Part shown: piece by piece, positions 41,738-50,170 of the stretch
How positions within the stretch are numbered: the stretch's first letter is position 1
Layout of the letters: each line of letters opens with the position of its first letter
Assembly: GCA_964464965.1 (NCBI GenBank)
Contig: CAYXHM010000011.1
Coordinates: 1 to 64,000 of the forward strand
Length of the DNA stretch: 64,000 bases
Reading direction: 5' to 3'
Source of the DNA: UBA5543 sp964464965
GTDB lineage: Bacteria; Bacteroidota; Bacteroidia; Chitinophagales; Chitinophagaceae
Made by a program: the position numbers and the translations under genes
Notes under the pieces: model-generated
The model's database searches: none
What the model saw: only the letters and a program-made list of their open reading frames with translations
Told to the model about the DNA's origin: nothing

Positions 41738-43621
41738 TTACATCATCTGTACGCTCCTGTTCAGGAAGTTGGTCAGGTCTTCACCCTTCAGCATGTCCTG
41801 AGACAGTAATGCAAGGTCGTATGCATGACGTGCTATGCGTATTTTCTCTTCTTCGTTTTCAGCTTTCAGTATGCGGCTTATCAGGTTGTGGTTGCCGTTG
41901 ATGCCTACCTTGTAGCTTTCGGGCATTACGCCAAACATAGCCATGCCGCCATTCATTTCCGCCATCTCTTTCATACGGCGGCTCAGTTCGTCCATCGTCA
42001 CCGTTACGGGCAGTTCATCTGCGCTTATGCCTTCTACCTGTACCTTCATATTAGGCTTGCTGATGGCCTTCTCAAATATCTCGGTTACGTTCTTAGTCTC
42101 GTCTTCCGTCAGCACATGTTCCAGAGCATCCGTCTTTTTTACCAGGTTGTCTATCACGTCAGAGTCCACACGCTTCAGTGTTACCTTTTCCAGCTTGTAT
42201 TCCAGGTAGCTTACGTAATGCTTGTCTATGGGCGAATCCATCAGCAGCACGTCATAACCTCTTTTTTCAGCCGCCTGTATGTGGAAGTTTTGCTTCTCAG
42301 GGTCTGTGGTGTACAGGTACACTACTTTGTTTTCTTTGTCTTCCTGTATGGGTGCTACTTTAGCATTGTATTCTTCCAGTGTATAGTATTCACCTTTTAT
42401 ATTCTGCAACAGGGCAAATTCTTTTGCCTTGTCATAAAATTTTTCATCAGTCACCATGCCATACTTCACAAACAGGCCAATGTCTGCCCATTTCTGTTGG
42501 TAGGCTTCACGGTTACTTTTAAACAACTCTGCAAGTTTATCGCCAACTTTTTTGGTGATGTATGTGTTTATCTTTTTCACATTACCATCGGCCTGCAAAA
42601 AGCTGCGCGATACGTTCAGTGGTATATCCGGCGAGTCTATTACACCGTGCAGCATCATCAGGAATTCAGGCACTATTTCCTTCACTTCGTCGGTAATAAA
42701 TACCTGGCGCGAGAACAGTTTTATCTTGTTGCGCTGCAGTTCAAAATCCTTCTTCAGCTTGGGGAAGTACAATACACCCGTCAGGTTAAAAGGATAGTCA
42801 ACATTCAGGTGTATCCAGAACAGCGGGTCTTCTGTCATTGGGTACAACTCGCGGTAAAAATTCAGGTAGTCTTCATCCTTCAGGTCCGATGGGGATTTTG
42901 TCCATATAGGCGCTGTATTGTTGATGATGTTATCTACTGTTATTTCTTTGTATTTGGTTTTACCTTCCTCATCCACACCGTCTTCTTCCTCGCGGGTGGC
43001 AGTGCCAAACTTTACAGGCACGGACAGGAAACGGCAGTGTTTGTCCAGTATCTGCCTCAGGCGGTATTCCTCCAAAAATTCTTTTGAATCTTCGTTGATG
43101 TGCAGGATGATATCGCTGCCTATGGTAGTGCGGCTGCCTTCGCTTATTTCAAAGCTCGTGCTGCCATCGCAGGTCCACTTTGCGGGTTCAGAGCCGTCTT
43201 TGTAAGACAGTGTATCTATCTCCACTTTGTCTGCCACCATAAAGGCTGAGTAGAAACCAAGGCCGAATTTGCCTATGATTTCGTTGGCATCTTTTGCTTC
43301 TTTAAACTTCTCTACAAATTCTTCCGCACCGGAGAAAGCTACCTGGTTGATGTATTTTTTTATTTCATCGGCTGTCATACCCAGCCCATTGTCAGATATG
43401 GTGATGGTCTTCGCCTCCGCATCCAGTTTTACCTCTACCATAGGCACCGGCAGTTCGCCCTTGTATTCTCCCAGGGACGATAAGCGTTTCAGCTTCTGTA
43501 TCGCATCCGTAGCGTTAGACACCAGCTCACGCAGGAAAATCTCGTTATCCGAATACAGGAATTTTTTAATGATGGGGAATATATTTTCCGTGTGTATGGA
43601 AATAGTACCTTTTTCTTGCAT
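41738..43621 (-). CDS. htpG: Hsp90 family chaperone HtpG
   Basis: Bacterial Hsp90, an ATP-dependent dimeric chaperone. The 627-residue protein has the GHKL ATPase N-terminal domain: ELVSNATDAIQKL (about 35-47), DNGLGM, and GKFGLGFYSAFMV. The middle domain (about 250-450) and C-terminal dimerisation domain follow, and the total length is normal. The start at 43621 gives the canonical MQEKGTISIHTENI. An unusual array of ATAATGAC-like 8-mers lies 60-100 bases upstream (43681-43718). Confidence 0.97.
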   Translation of the reverse strand: MQEKGTISIHTENIFPIIKKFLYSDNEIFLRELVSNATDAIQKLKRLSSLGEYKGELPVPMVEVKLDAEAKTITISDNGLGMTADEIKKYINQVAFSGAEEFVEKFKEAKDANEIIGKFGLGFYSAFMVADKVEIDTLSYKDGSEPAKWTCDGSTSFEISEGSRTTIGSDIILHINEDSKEFLEEYRLRQILDKHCRFLSVPVKFGTATREEEDGVDEEGKTKYKEITVDNIINNTAPIWTKSPSDLKDEDYLNFYRELYPMTEDPLFWIHLNVDYPFNLTGVLYFPKLKKDFELQRNKIKLFSRQVFITDEVKEIVPEFLMMLHGVIDSPDIPLNVSRSFLQADGNVKKINTYITKKVGDKLAELFKSNREAYQQKWADIGLFVKYGMVTDEKFYDKAKEFALLQNIKGEYYTLEEYNAKVAPIQEDKENKVVYLYTTDPEKQNFHIQAAEKRGYDVLLMDSPIDKHYVSYLEYKLEKVTLKRVDSDVIDNLVKKTDALEHVLTEDETKNVTEIFEKAISKPNMKVQVEGISADELPVTVTMDELSRRMKEMAEMNGGMAMFGVMPESYKVGINGNHNLISRILKAENEEEKIRIARHAYDLALLSQDMLKGEDLTNFLNRSVQMM

Positions 43622-43680
43622 AGTTATCTTCTTGTTTTAGCTTACAAGACAGTATATCAATGTCTGTTCCAGTATATACT

Positions 43681-43718
43681 ATAATGTCATAATGACAGCC
43701 CTATAATGACGTAATGAA
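43681..43718. repeat. Array of four related 8-mers upstream of htpG
   Basis: ATAATGTC and ATAATGAC in tandem (43681-43696), a six-base gap, ATAATGAC (43703-43710), then GTAATGAA (43711-43718). The first two together hold the palindrome TGTCATAATGACA (43685-43697). It lies in the divergent region between htpG and the T9SS gene at 43796 and may be an operator array. Confidence 0.6.
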
Positions 43719-43795
43719 GCTTTTTACACTTTTCAGGTATATGATAATTATCTGGAATTTGCATATCTTTATTTGGTATAAATTTCTTATTTTAT

Positions 43796-45553
43796 ATGAA
43801 ACCTATAGTTAAAATCCTGATTGTGGTATTTTTTACTTTACCAACACACTCGCTACATGCAACAACGTACATACTCGTAGCATCTGGTAATTACTCCGCC
43901 TCATCTACATGGATGGGTGGAAATGTTCCTCCTGTCAACTTGGGAGCGGATACATTGATACTTGCCCCATCACTGACGACATATAGCCTCGCACTCGACG
44001 TTGATTTATCGCTTTCTGCCTTGTCCAGAATAGACCTTGTGAATACACTGGTTCAGGAAAGCGGCAAACGTTATATTTCCATGCCGGCCGGCAGCATTGT
44101 ATGCTCACTCTCACGTATAGAAGTAGATAGCATGTACATAGGCAACGGTGCCTCGTTTATGTTCAGGGGCACAATAAACGTAAATGCAATGATGCTGGAC
44201 CGCGCAAATTTCAATGCTGGTCCTCATTCGGCGTTTGCGGTTAAAAAGAATCTATACATTACGGGTGGGCCTAGTTGGGTGGGCAATATATTTTATTATG
44301 CACCTCCGGTAGGTAGCTCACCTGTTAATATGAGGTTTATAAATGGTGGCGGACTTTCCGTACCTGCAGGTGTCCAGTTTGAACTTGGAGGGTACAATTT
44401 ATACTACGGCTGCGATAACACTGCCACAGGACCCGATGTGTATAATGAGCAGGGTGGCAAGGGCCTGAAGCGGATTGAGGTTGATACAAAATGGCAGGTG
44501 GATGTAAAACTGAAAGCTGACGTTTTAACTGACCCGGTTCTTGTGTTAACATCGGGCGGGCTGGTAATGGATGGCCATGATTTCAGGGGTACGCTGGAAG
44601 ATAAAGGGGGCGAAGGTGTTATTGTGGCACATCCTGATTCGCACTTAACACTTAGCAGTGCTTCCACAGGCAAATGGGACACCTTGCATTTCAGGCAACC
44701 ACAAAGCAAACTTTCACACTTTGCAGCTGGGCAGTTGGTGGTTAATGGGGATGTAAGCACAGACACGTTGACATTATTGTATTATGGTCCATTGGCAATT
44801 AAACACGGGGTTTTAAATATCACGGGGAAAGGGCCTGTGCTGGGCAGCACATATATCGTCACAGATACCGGCGGCAGGGTAACTGTCAGAGCTGATAGCG
44901 GTAAGGCTTTCATTCCTGTAGGCACATATAGAAGCTATATGCCTGCAAAAATTTCTAAAATACCCGGAAACACCTGTACGATATATACCACATTGGGAGT
45001 GCGCTTTGGGGGGCATACCGGGCAGTTCGTAGCCTATAAAGATTATGGTCCGGAATCTACCTGGACAATTACTAATCCATATACGAATATAGACGTAGAA
45101 CTGGGATGGGATACCTCAGGTACACACCTCGCTTTCGATTATAAAAACTGCGTGCTAACGCGTTTCATCGGGCCCGAGTGGGAGAAACACGTGCCTGCGG
45201 TTCCTTCCACATCGGCAGGTAACGGTATAGCATTTGTAAAAAGGGAAAACGTTCCGGCTGGAATGTATGCCATAGTAAATCCACACGCTTTTTATAGCCT
45301 GGACAATGTACAAGCACCGGAGTCCGCAATAAACATTTATCCCAACCCCGCATCAGGCTTTCTGCAGGTAGTATCACAGCACAGGTCTGCAACTGCTGCA
45401 ACAGTTTATGACGCAATGGGGCGCGGGGTTTTAGCTTTTCAACTGGCTGCCGGTAATAATAAGCTTGATATTACCAGCCTGCCTGCGGGTGTTTACAGCC
45501 TTGTTGTTACAACAGAGCATACGCGCGGCAGTTACAGGTTCAGTGCCTTATAG
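43796..45553 (+). CDS. Secreted T9SS-cargo protein, beta-helix-like
   Basis: A 585-residue protein with a signal peptide (MKPIVKILIVVFFTLPTHSLHA). The mature N-terminus (YSASSTWMGGNVPP...GADTLILA) is like the opening of many surface proteins with stacked beta repeats. The body is strand-rich and full of Gly/Ser/Thr, and residues about 510-585 form a T9SS type A sorting domain (INIYPNPASGFLQVVS ... PAGVYSLVV). No enzymatic motif seen. Function is probably surface attachment or matrix. Confidence 0.83.
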   Translation: MKPIVKILIVVFFTLPTHSLHATTYILVASGNYSASSTWMGGNVPPVNLGADTLILAPSLTTYSLALDVDLSLSALSRIDLVNTLVQESGKRYISMPAGSIVCSLSRIEVDSMYIGNGASFMFRGTINVNAMMLDRANFNAGPHSAFAVKKNLYITGGPSWVGNIFYYAPPVGSSPVNMRFINGGGLSVPAGVQFELGGYNLYYGCDNTATGPDVYNEQGGKGLKRIEVDTKWQVDVKLKADVLTDPVLVLTSGGLVMDGHDFRGTLEDKGGEGVIVAHPDSHLTLSSASTGKWDTLHFRQPQSKLSHFAAGQLVVNGDVSTDTLTLLYYGPLAIKHGVLNITGKGPVLGSTYIVTDTGGRVTVRADSGKAFIPVGTYRSYMPAKISKIPGNTCTIYTTLGVRFGGHTGQFVAYKDYGPESTWTITNPYTNIDVELGWDTSGTHLAFDYKNCVLTRFIGPEWEKHVPAVPSTSAGNGIAFVKRENVPAGMYAIVNPHAFYSLDNVQAPESAINIYPNPASGFLQVVSQHRSATAATVYDAMGRGVLAFQLAAGNNKLDITSLPAGVYSLVVTTEHTRGSYRFSAL

Positions 45554-45570
45554 GGCGGCCTGCCCAACCG

Positions 45571-46077
45571 TTATACGTTGGCATTGCCCTCAACACCACC
45601 GTCAAACGATGCGCCTGTTATGGCCGATACCGTTATTTTCAGCATAGACATTATTTTACCGTCTTTAGTGTCCCAGTAGTAGGTGTCTGTAGGGCGCACG
45701 CGTATCAGTGTCAGGTTGGGGTCGTCCTTGCCTTCTTTAAACCATGCTTTCATTATACCGTTCCACAGTTCCTCCACCTTGGCATGGTCTGTATATACAT
45801 CTACATGCCCGGTTACAGACAGGTATTCACTTTTGGGTACATTAGCGTATATCAGTTGCACTGTATCATCCTGCCGCAGCTCCTTGTTCTTGTTGCTTTC
45901 CCTGCCGCTGAAGAACCAGAAGTTGCCCTCTTCATCCACCTCCTGCGTGGCCATGGGCCGGGTAGGGAACGGCAGCTCGCTGCTATGCGTGCAGAACATG
46001 CATATATTCGTGTGCTCCGCTATTTCCTTTAGTTTCTTTACCGCATCCTGCCCGAACAGGTTTTTAAAATCGCCCAT
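45571..46077 (-). CDS. Pyridoxamine 5'-phosphate oxidase-like flavoprotein
   Basis: A 168-residue protein of the general-stress/PNPOx-like split-barrel fold (about 15-150). Blocks are CMFCTHSSELPFPTRPMATQ, WFFSGRESNKNKELR and the C-terminal YYWDTKDGK. Such proteins bind FMN or F420-type cofactors in some phyla, but the substrate is often unknown. It is not the biosynthetic PdxH, whose length and motifs differ. It converges on the T9SS gene and is followed by only a short intergenic gap. Confidence 0.85.
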   Translation of the reverse strand: MGDFKNLFGQDAVKKLKEIAEHTNICMFCTHSSELPFPTRPMATQEVDEEGNFWFFSGRESNKNKELRQDDTVQLIYANVPKSEYLSVTGHVDVYTDHAKVEELWNGIMKAWFKEGKDDPNLTLIRVRPTDTYYWDTKDGKIMSMLKITVSAITGASFDGGVEGNANV

Positions 46078-46255
46078 AATATGTGTTTAGTTTTTTTTGA
46101 TGTTATTATAACAGGCATGCGGGAGAATTGTTGAGCTAAACAAAACGAACAATTTTTTTATTTAAAAATGTCTGACTCATACATATACACGGGTGAAATG
46201 TGTTGGAAAACACTATTATTATGATTAATGATGTTTAATTAACGTCAATTATGTG

Positions 46256-46263
46256 TATATTTG
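46256..46263 (+). promoter_or_regulatory. Candidate -7 box facing no gene
   Basis: An exact TATATTTG on the plus strand, about 100 bases before the first 18-mer repeat. No strong TTTG lies at -33. Confidence 0.4.
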
Positions 46264-46363
46264 TATTGTGCTTACAGTTCTTTGAAACAAGACCTTACTC
46301 CTTGATAGCCAGAATTGATCTTCCTGTAAATCATTTGGTTTAAGCCATCATTTGCTCTGAAAA

Positions 46364-46433
46364 TGCAACAAAACGCAACAACTGTGTAAACCGTTTTCAG
46401 GATTTGCCCTGAAACTGCAACAAAACGCAACAA
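46364..46433 (+). repeat. Dispersed 18-mer repeat, copies B and C
   Basis: TGCAACAAAACGCAACAA at 46364-46381 and again at 46416-46433 (52-base period). Each is preceded by ATTTGCYCTGAAA, so the repeated unit is longer than the 18-mer. The same 18-mer is at 4201-4218. Confidence 0.85.
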
Positions 46434-46460
46434 ATTCTGTTTTGGATTTTTACTGGAATT

Positions 46461-46754
46461 TTATTCTTTGGAATTTAAAACCTCATCTATCTTCTTAGAC
46501 ATGTCGGCAAATTCCTGTTGCAGCAAGGGGTGGTTGAAAATGGAAACGGCACCATCAGCGGCATAAGAGAGCAGGCACATAGCAACAAAATCCTGGTCGT
46601 CTTTACCGGCGTATTGCGTACGAAGTTCTGTTATTTTGGTGTCAGCCTGTTTTATGGCCTTGCGTACAGCCTCTTCCTCCCCCGGCACTATCCGGATACG
46701 GTAGCTGCGGCCAGCCAGCCATACATTTATCGGTATCAGTTCTTCTTCGCTCAT
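46461..46754 (-). CDS. zapA: Cell division protein ZapA
   Basis: ZapA binds FtsZ and bundles protofilaments at the division ring. The 97-residue protein has the ZapA fold pattern: an N-terminal beta segment (INVWLAGRSYRIRIVPGEEEAVRKA) and a C-terminal coiled coil (about 60-95). The length is normal. It follows lspA by 16 bases on the same strand, suggesting an operon. Downstream lies the non-coding region with the 18-mer repeats. Confidence 0.9.
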   Translation of the reverse strand: MSEEELIPINVWLAGRSYRIRIVPGEEEAVRKAIKQADTKITELRTQYAGKDDQDFVAMCLLSYAADGAVSIFNHPLLQQEFADMSKKIDEVLNSKE

Positions 46755-46770
46755 TGGTAAGATGTTGAAG

Positions 46771-47412
46771 TTATTTTACTGTTGCGGTTTCATTGCCTGG
46801 TTGTGTGCCGGGTGTTTGCATAAACTTCTTCTGAAATACCAGCAAGGTTATTACTCCACCTGATATGGCAGTATCGGCTATGTTAAACACAGGGTCGAAA
46901 AACGAGAACGGCTTGCCGCCCCATATGGGTACCCATGTAGGCAGGACGGTGTCAACAATCGGAAAGTAGAGCATATCCACCACGCGGCCATAAAACATCT
47001 TGCCATAGCCCTGGCCCCAGGGTACCATTTGTGCTATATGAAAGGTGCTTTCTGTAAATATCAGTCCGTAAAAAATACTATCTATCAGGTTGCCCAGCGC
47101 CCCGGCCAATATTAAAGAGCCGCATATTATCAGCCCTTTATGGTAGCCTTTTTTTACAAATTTCTTCAGCAGGAAAAAGCCAAACACAACTGCTACCAGG
47201 CGGAAGAGGGTAAGGATGAGTTTGCCGGTTGCAGCTTCGCTAAGCTTCATACCAAAGGCCATGCCTTCGTTTTCTATAAAGTGCAGCCTGAACCATGTAC
47301 CCAGGACGTTTACCTCTTCTCCGTAATAAAAATGGGTTTTGATATATACTTTACTCACCTGGTCTATAATGATGACCAGTAGTATTATCAGTATGGCATG
47401 ACGGTATTTCAC
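46771..47412 (-). CDS. lspA: Lipoprotein signal peptidase II
   Basis: LspA removes the signal peptide from prolipoproteins after lipid attachment. The 213-residue protein has four membrane helices and the conserved blocks IENEGMAFGM (about residue 52), GNLIDSIFYG and FNIADTAIS. The aspartates in the last two are the catalytic pair. The chain is slightly longer than in E. coli, as is usual in Bacteroidota. It probably matures the lipoproteins encoded in this window, including GldJ. Confidence 0.94.
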   Translation of the reverse strand: MKYRHAILIILLVIIIDQVSKVYIKTHFYYGEEVNVLGTWFRLHFIENEGMAFGMKLSEAATGKLILTLFRLVAVVFGFFLLKKFVKKGYHKGLIICGSLILAGALGNLIDSIFYGLIFTESTFHIAQMVPWGQGYGKMFYGRVVDMLYFPIVDTVLPTWVPIWGGKPFSFFDPVFNIADTAISGGVITLLVFQKKFMQTPGTQPGNETATVK

Positions 47413-47505
47413 TATGTAAAATATATGTTGTGGGCAAAGATAATGTCTTAGGGCTATAGTAGTGTAGCGTATCTGGCGGGATGTTGTAAAAAGGCGTTAA
47501 AACAT

Positions 47506-47535
47506 CAATCCCGGCGTGTGTAGCTGCCGGGATTG
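47506..47535 (-). terminator. Intrinsic terminator after the Omp28-like gene
   Basis: CAATCCCGGC / GCCGGGATTG (10-bp perfect stem, 10-base loop), followed on the minus strand by TGATGTTTT. Confidence 0.75.
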
Positions 47536-47559
47536 GATATATGAATTTAGAAACGAATG

Positions 47560-48444
47560 TTATTGTATAAGATGGACTTCCTCGGTATGTACCACATCGC
47601 GGTTGTTAGGCTCATCGTTGCTTACAAACGCTACAAGTTTGCAATGCTCCGCATGCCATTCCGTTTTTATCGGCACTTTAAAAGTTCTTTCATACACCCT
47701 TCCGGCTACTTTGGGGTCAACTTTTGCAGGTATCAGTACGCCGGTAACGGGGGTTACAATGTCTCTCAGCACGTGTTCATGCACATAGTCTTTCTCTATT
47801 TTATCCTCATACTTCTGTGCATCTATTATGCTGTCTTCTATCACCGCCAGGGTAAGTGTCTGTTTGAAGTTAACATCATCTGTATAGGCGAGCTTTACCC
47901 TTACTGTTGCTTCAAGTGTTGTTGCATCGTAGGTGCTGGTAATATGGATATTTACAGGGGTTGTAGTTTGTGCAGCAGCCCTTGCATCAGCAGCAGCATG
48001 CCATTCTATACGCGATGAAAGGTGTTTGTCTTTATATAATGTCCTGTCAAAAGCAGCTTCTGGCATACCACCCAGGCCACCTAATACAGAGTTAGCTACA
48101 TCTGTTGCGTCCTGTGTACGGAAGTCATACTTAGATAGCTTCTGGCCGTCTTTTTCTACGGGGTTCGCCTGGGCATAGTTAAATATATGGTATGCTATTA
48201 TGATCATATTGTCATTCTGCGAAGCCGTGATAGACCTCATGGCAGCATGGCCGGCAGGGCAGGGCGGGCACGATACACCTGTGAACTCTTCTGCCAGCAT
48301 CTTCCTGGTTTGCGGTGTTTCCGGTGTAGCTGTGTAAGCGGTATCTTCGCCTACTTCACCAAAGTCTATAGCAGGCCCTATTTCTTTGCAGGATTGAAAC
48401 CATAATACACCTGACAGGGCTATAAAAACAGATAGTTTTTTCAT
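47560..48444 (-). CDS. Omp28-related lipoprotein, thioredoxin-like
   Basis: A 294-residue protein from the ATG at 48444 (MKKLSVFIALSGVLWFQSC). The lipobox cysteine is residue 19. The segment EEFTGVSCPPCPAGHAAM with a CPPC pair resembles the thioredoxin-like start of the Omp28 family, followed by a beta-rich remainder. The family was described as an outer membrane antigen of Porphyromonas; the redox role of CPPC is inferred. Monocistronic. Confidence 0.82.
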   Translation of the reverse strand: MKKLSVFIALSGVLWFQSCKEIGPAIDFGEVGEDTAYTATPETPQTRKMLAEEFTGVSCPPCPAGHAAMRSITASQNDNMIIIAYHIFNYAQANPVEKDGQKLSKYDFRTQDATDVANSVLGGLGGMPEAAFDRTLYKDKHLSSRIEWHAAADARAAAQTTTPVNIHITSTYDATTLEATVRVKLAYTDDVNFKQTLTLAVIEDSIIDAQKYEDKIEKDYVHEHVLRDIVTPVTGVLIPAKVDPKVAGRVYERTFKVPIKTEWHAEHCKLVAFVSNDEPNNRDVVHTEEVHLIQ

Positions 48445-48516
48445 ACTTAAATAATGCAAATTAGCCTGTGAATTTACGGATTTTAGTCATAATAATAGTA
48501 ATCATTCTATTTCGGT

Positions 48517-48524
48517 TAACTTTG
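48517..48524 (+). promoter_or_regulatory. Promoter -7 box of rbfA
   Basis: An exact TAACTTTG, 21 bases before the rbfA ATG. The -33 element is not clear. Confidence 0.55.
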
Positions 48525-48544
48525 TGACAGTAAAATGGATTGTT

Positions 48545-48928
48545 ATGGAAGAAAGTAAAAGGCAAAAACAGGTAGGCCAGGTGGTGATGGAAGAGATGAC
48601 AGACATCTTTATAAGAGAGGGGGTAAATATCATAAAAGGTGGAATGGTGTCGATATCGAAGGTGGCGGTGACACCTGACCTGCTGGAGGCCAGGATATAC
48701 CTGAGCCTGTATAAAATAGACGACCCGGAACAACTGGTACAGCAGATAGCCGACCGCACGCCGGAATGGCGCAACCTGCTGGGGCGTAGGGTGAGGCACC
48801 AGTTGCGCCGTGTGCCTGAATTGCGTTTTTACATTGACGATACCCTGGATCATGTGTATAAAATGGAAGAATTGTTCAAGTCTCTGAATATTGCACCTGA
48901 GAAGGGCGAAGAAGGTACAGGAAGCTAA
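48545..48928 (+). CDS. rbfA: Ribosome-binding factor A
   Basis: RbfA binds the 30S subunit and is needed for 16S rRNA maturation. The 127-residue protein starts at the ATG at 48545 (MEESKRQKQVGQVVMEEM); a start 21 bases earlier is possible. The KH-like core has the family pattern ISKVAVTPDLLEARIYLSL ... RHQLRRVPELRFYIDDTLDH. The next gene begins at the base after its stop codon, indicating coupling. Confidence 0.93.
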   Translation: MEESKRQKQVGQVVMEEMTDIFIREGVNIIKGGMVSISKVAVTPDLLEARIYLSLYKIDDPEQLVQQIADRTPEWRNLLGRRVRHQLRRVPELRFYIDDTLDHVYKMEELFKSLNIAPEKGEEGTGS

Positions 48929-50167
48929 ATGGTACTGATAAGGCAACTGGCTTGGAGATACCTGCGTGGTAAGCGCTCTGCAAATGCGGTGCCTGTTTTG
49001 TCGCGCATAAGTATGGTGGCTATAGGTGTTGGTGCCTGTGCTATGATTATCCTGTTCTCGGTGTTTAATGGTTTTGAAGGCCTGGTTAAAGACCTTTATA
49101 AAGCCTTCTATCCTGAATTGAAAATCACCGCAGCAAAAGGCAAGTTCTACCGGCTGGATGATAAGGCCTGGCAGGAGTTGAACGGGATACAAGGTGTAAG
49201 CGCAGTCAGCAGGGTTATAGAGGATATAGTGCTACTCAACAGCAGTTCTGACCAGAAACGCGTGGCCACTTTAAAAGGAGTGGATGCGCAATATTTTAAG
49301 GTGAACAACGTAGCCCCCTATGTGACAGAGGGCGAATGTAAACTGGCCGTAGCGCCTGTACAAACTGCCATTGCAGGGTCGCAGTTGCTGGCACAACTGG
49401 GGCTGGACGTGAATAACGTGTTCAGCGTTATGGAGGTCTTTTATCCTAATCCCAAGGCAACCCCTGCTGAAGTAATGCAATCTCCCGATAAGGCTTTCCG
49501 TTCTATAAGATTAAGGCCTGATGGGTCTTTTACGGTACAGGACGATTTTGATGGAAAGTATGTATTGGCAGACATAGGGCTGGTGCAGGGCCTGTTGCAG
49601 GAAGAGGGTAAATATTCGTCTGTAGAAATTGCAGTAAAGAAGGGCGCTGATATTGACGATGTAAAAGAAAAAATAGAGCAAGCCTTGGGTACAGGGTATA
49701 TAGTACAGACACGGTTTGAACAGAACAAGACCTTGTATATGATTATGCGGTCGGAAAAATGGGCTGTGTATGGCATACTGGTGCTGGTGCTGATGATAGC
49801 CGCTTTTAACATGGTGGGTGCACTGTCGCTGCTGGTGCTGGAAAAACAAAAGGACATTGGCATATTAAAGGCAATGGGTGCCGGTAATAGCCAGATAAGC
49901 AGGCTCTTTCTTGCAGAAGGTGCGCTGTGGGCTTTGCTGGGTGGTGGTACGGGTTTGCTTTTAGGCCTGCTGGTATGCCTGGGGCAAATGCAGTTTGGGT
50001 GGATAAAACTTGGTGGCTCATTTATTATAGAAGCGTACCCTGTCCGGCTGCAGCTTACAGATTTCATTGTGGTGCTGGTCACAATACTGGCTATAGGTTT
50101 GCTGGCAGCATGGTTCCCCGCTCTGCGTGCAGCAAGGGTTAGTGGCATATCATTAAAAAGTGATTAG
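48929..50167 (+). CDS. FtsX/LolC-E-type ABC permease
   Basis: A 412-residue permease with an N-terminal helix, a large periplasmic domain and three C-terminal helices, the MacB/LolC/LolE layout. Conserved blocks are LAWRYLRGKRS at the N-terminus, ISMVAIGVGACAMIIL, the FtsX-type EKQKDIGILKAMGA (about 305) and a final hydrophobic helix. It is probably the permease of a lipoprotein-release ABC system, but no LolD ATPase is adjacent. It starts immediately after the rbfA stop. Confidence 0.85.
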   Translation: MVLIRQLAWRYLRGKRSANAVPVLSRISMVAIGVGACAMIILFSVFNGFEGLVKDLYKAFYPELKITAAKGKFYRLDDKAWQELNGIQGVSAVSRVIEDIVLLNSSSDQKRVATLKGVDAQYFKVNNVAPYVTEGECKLAVAPVQTAIAGSQLLAQLGLDVNNVFSVMEVFYPNPKATPAEVMQSPDKAFRSIRLRPDGSFTVQDDFDGKYVLADIGLVQGLLQEEGKYSSVEIAVKKGADIDDVKEKIEQALGTGYIVQTRFEQNKTLYMIMRSEKWAVYGILVLVLMIAAFNMVGALSLLVLEKQKDIGILKAMGAGNSQISRLFLAEGALWALLGGGTGLLLGLLVCLGQMQFGWIKLGGSFIIEAYPVRLQLTDFIVVLVTILAIGLLAAWFPALRAARVSGISLKSD

Positions 50168-50170
50168 GAA

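Larger units (their letters stand above)
46078..46460. other. Non-coding region between zapA and the PNPOx-like gene
   Basis: About 380 bases with no plausible gene. It holds the promoter region of the leftward PNPOx-like gene, a rightward TATATTTG box at 46256-46263, and two copies of the 18-mer repeat within a tandem unit of 52 bases (46329-46433). The rightward box faces a gene on the other strand, so a non-coding transcript is possible. I found no recognised RNA family by eye. Confidence 0.55.

Noticed and set aside
41825..43087. Open frame of 420 codons on the plus strand over htpG
   Set aside because: Antisense to a full-length Hsp90; its composition (many Phe, His, Tyr, Val) is typical of a mirrored frame.
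46078..46460. 6S RNA next to zapA, as in E. coli
   Set aside because: I could not fold a 6S-like long bulged hairpin by eye, and the position next to zapA alone is not enough.
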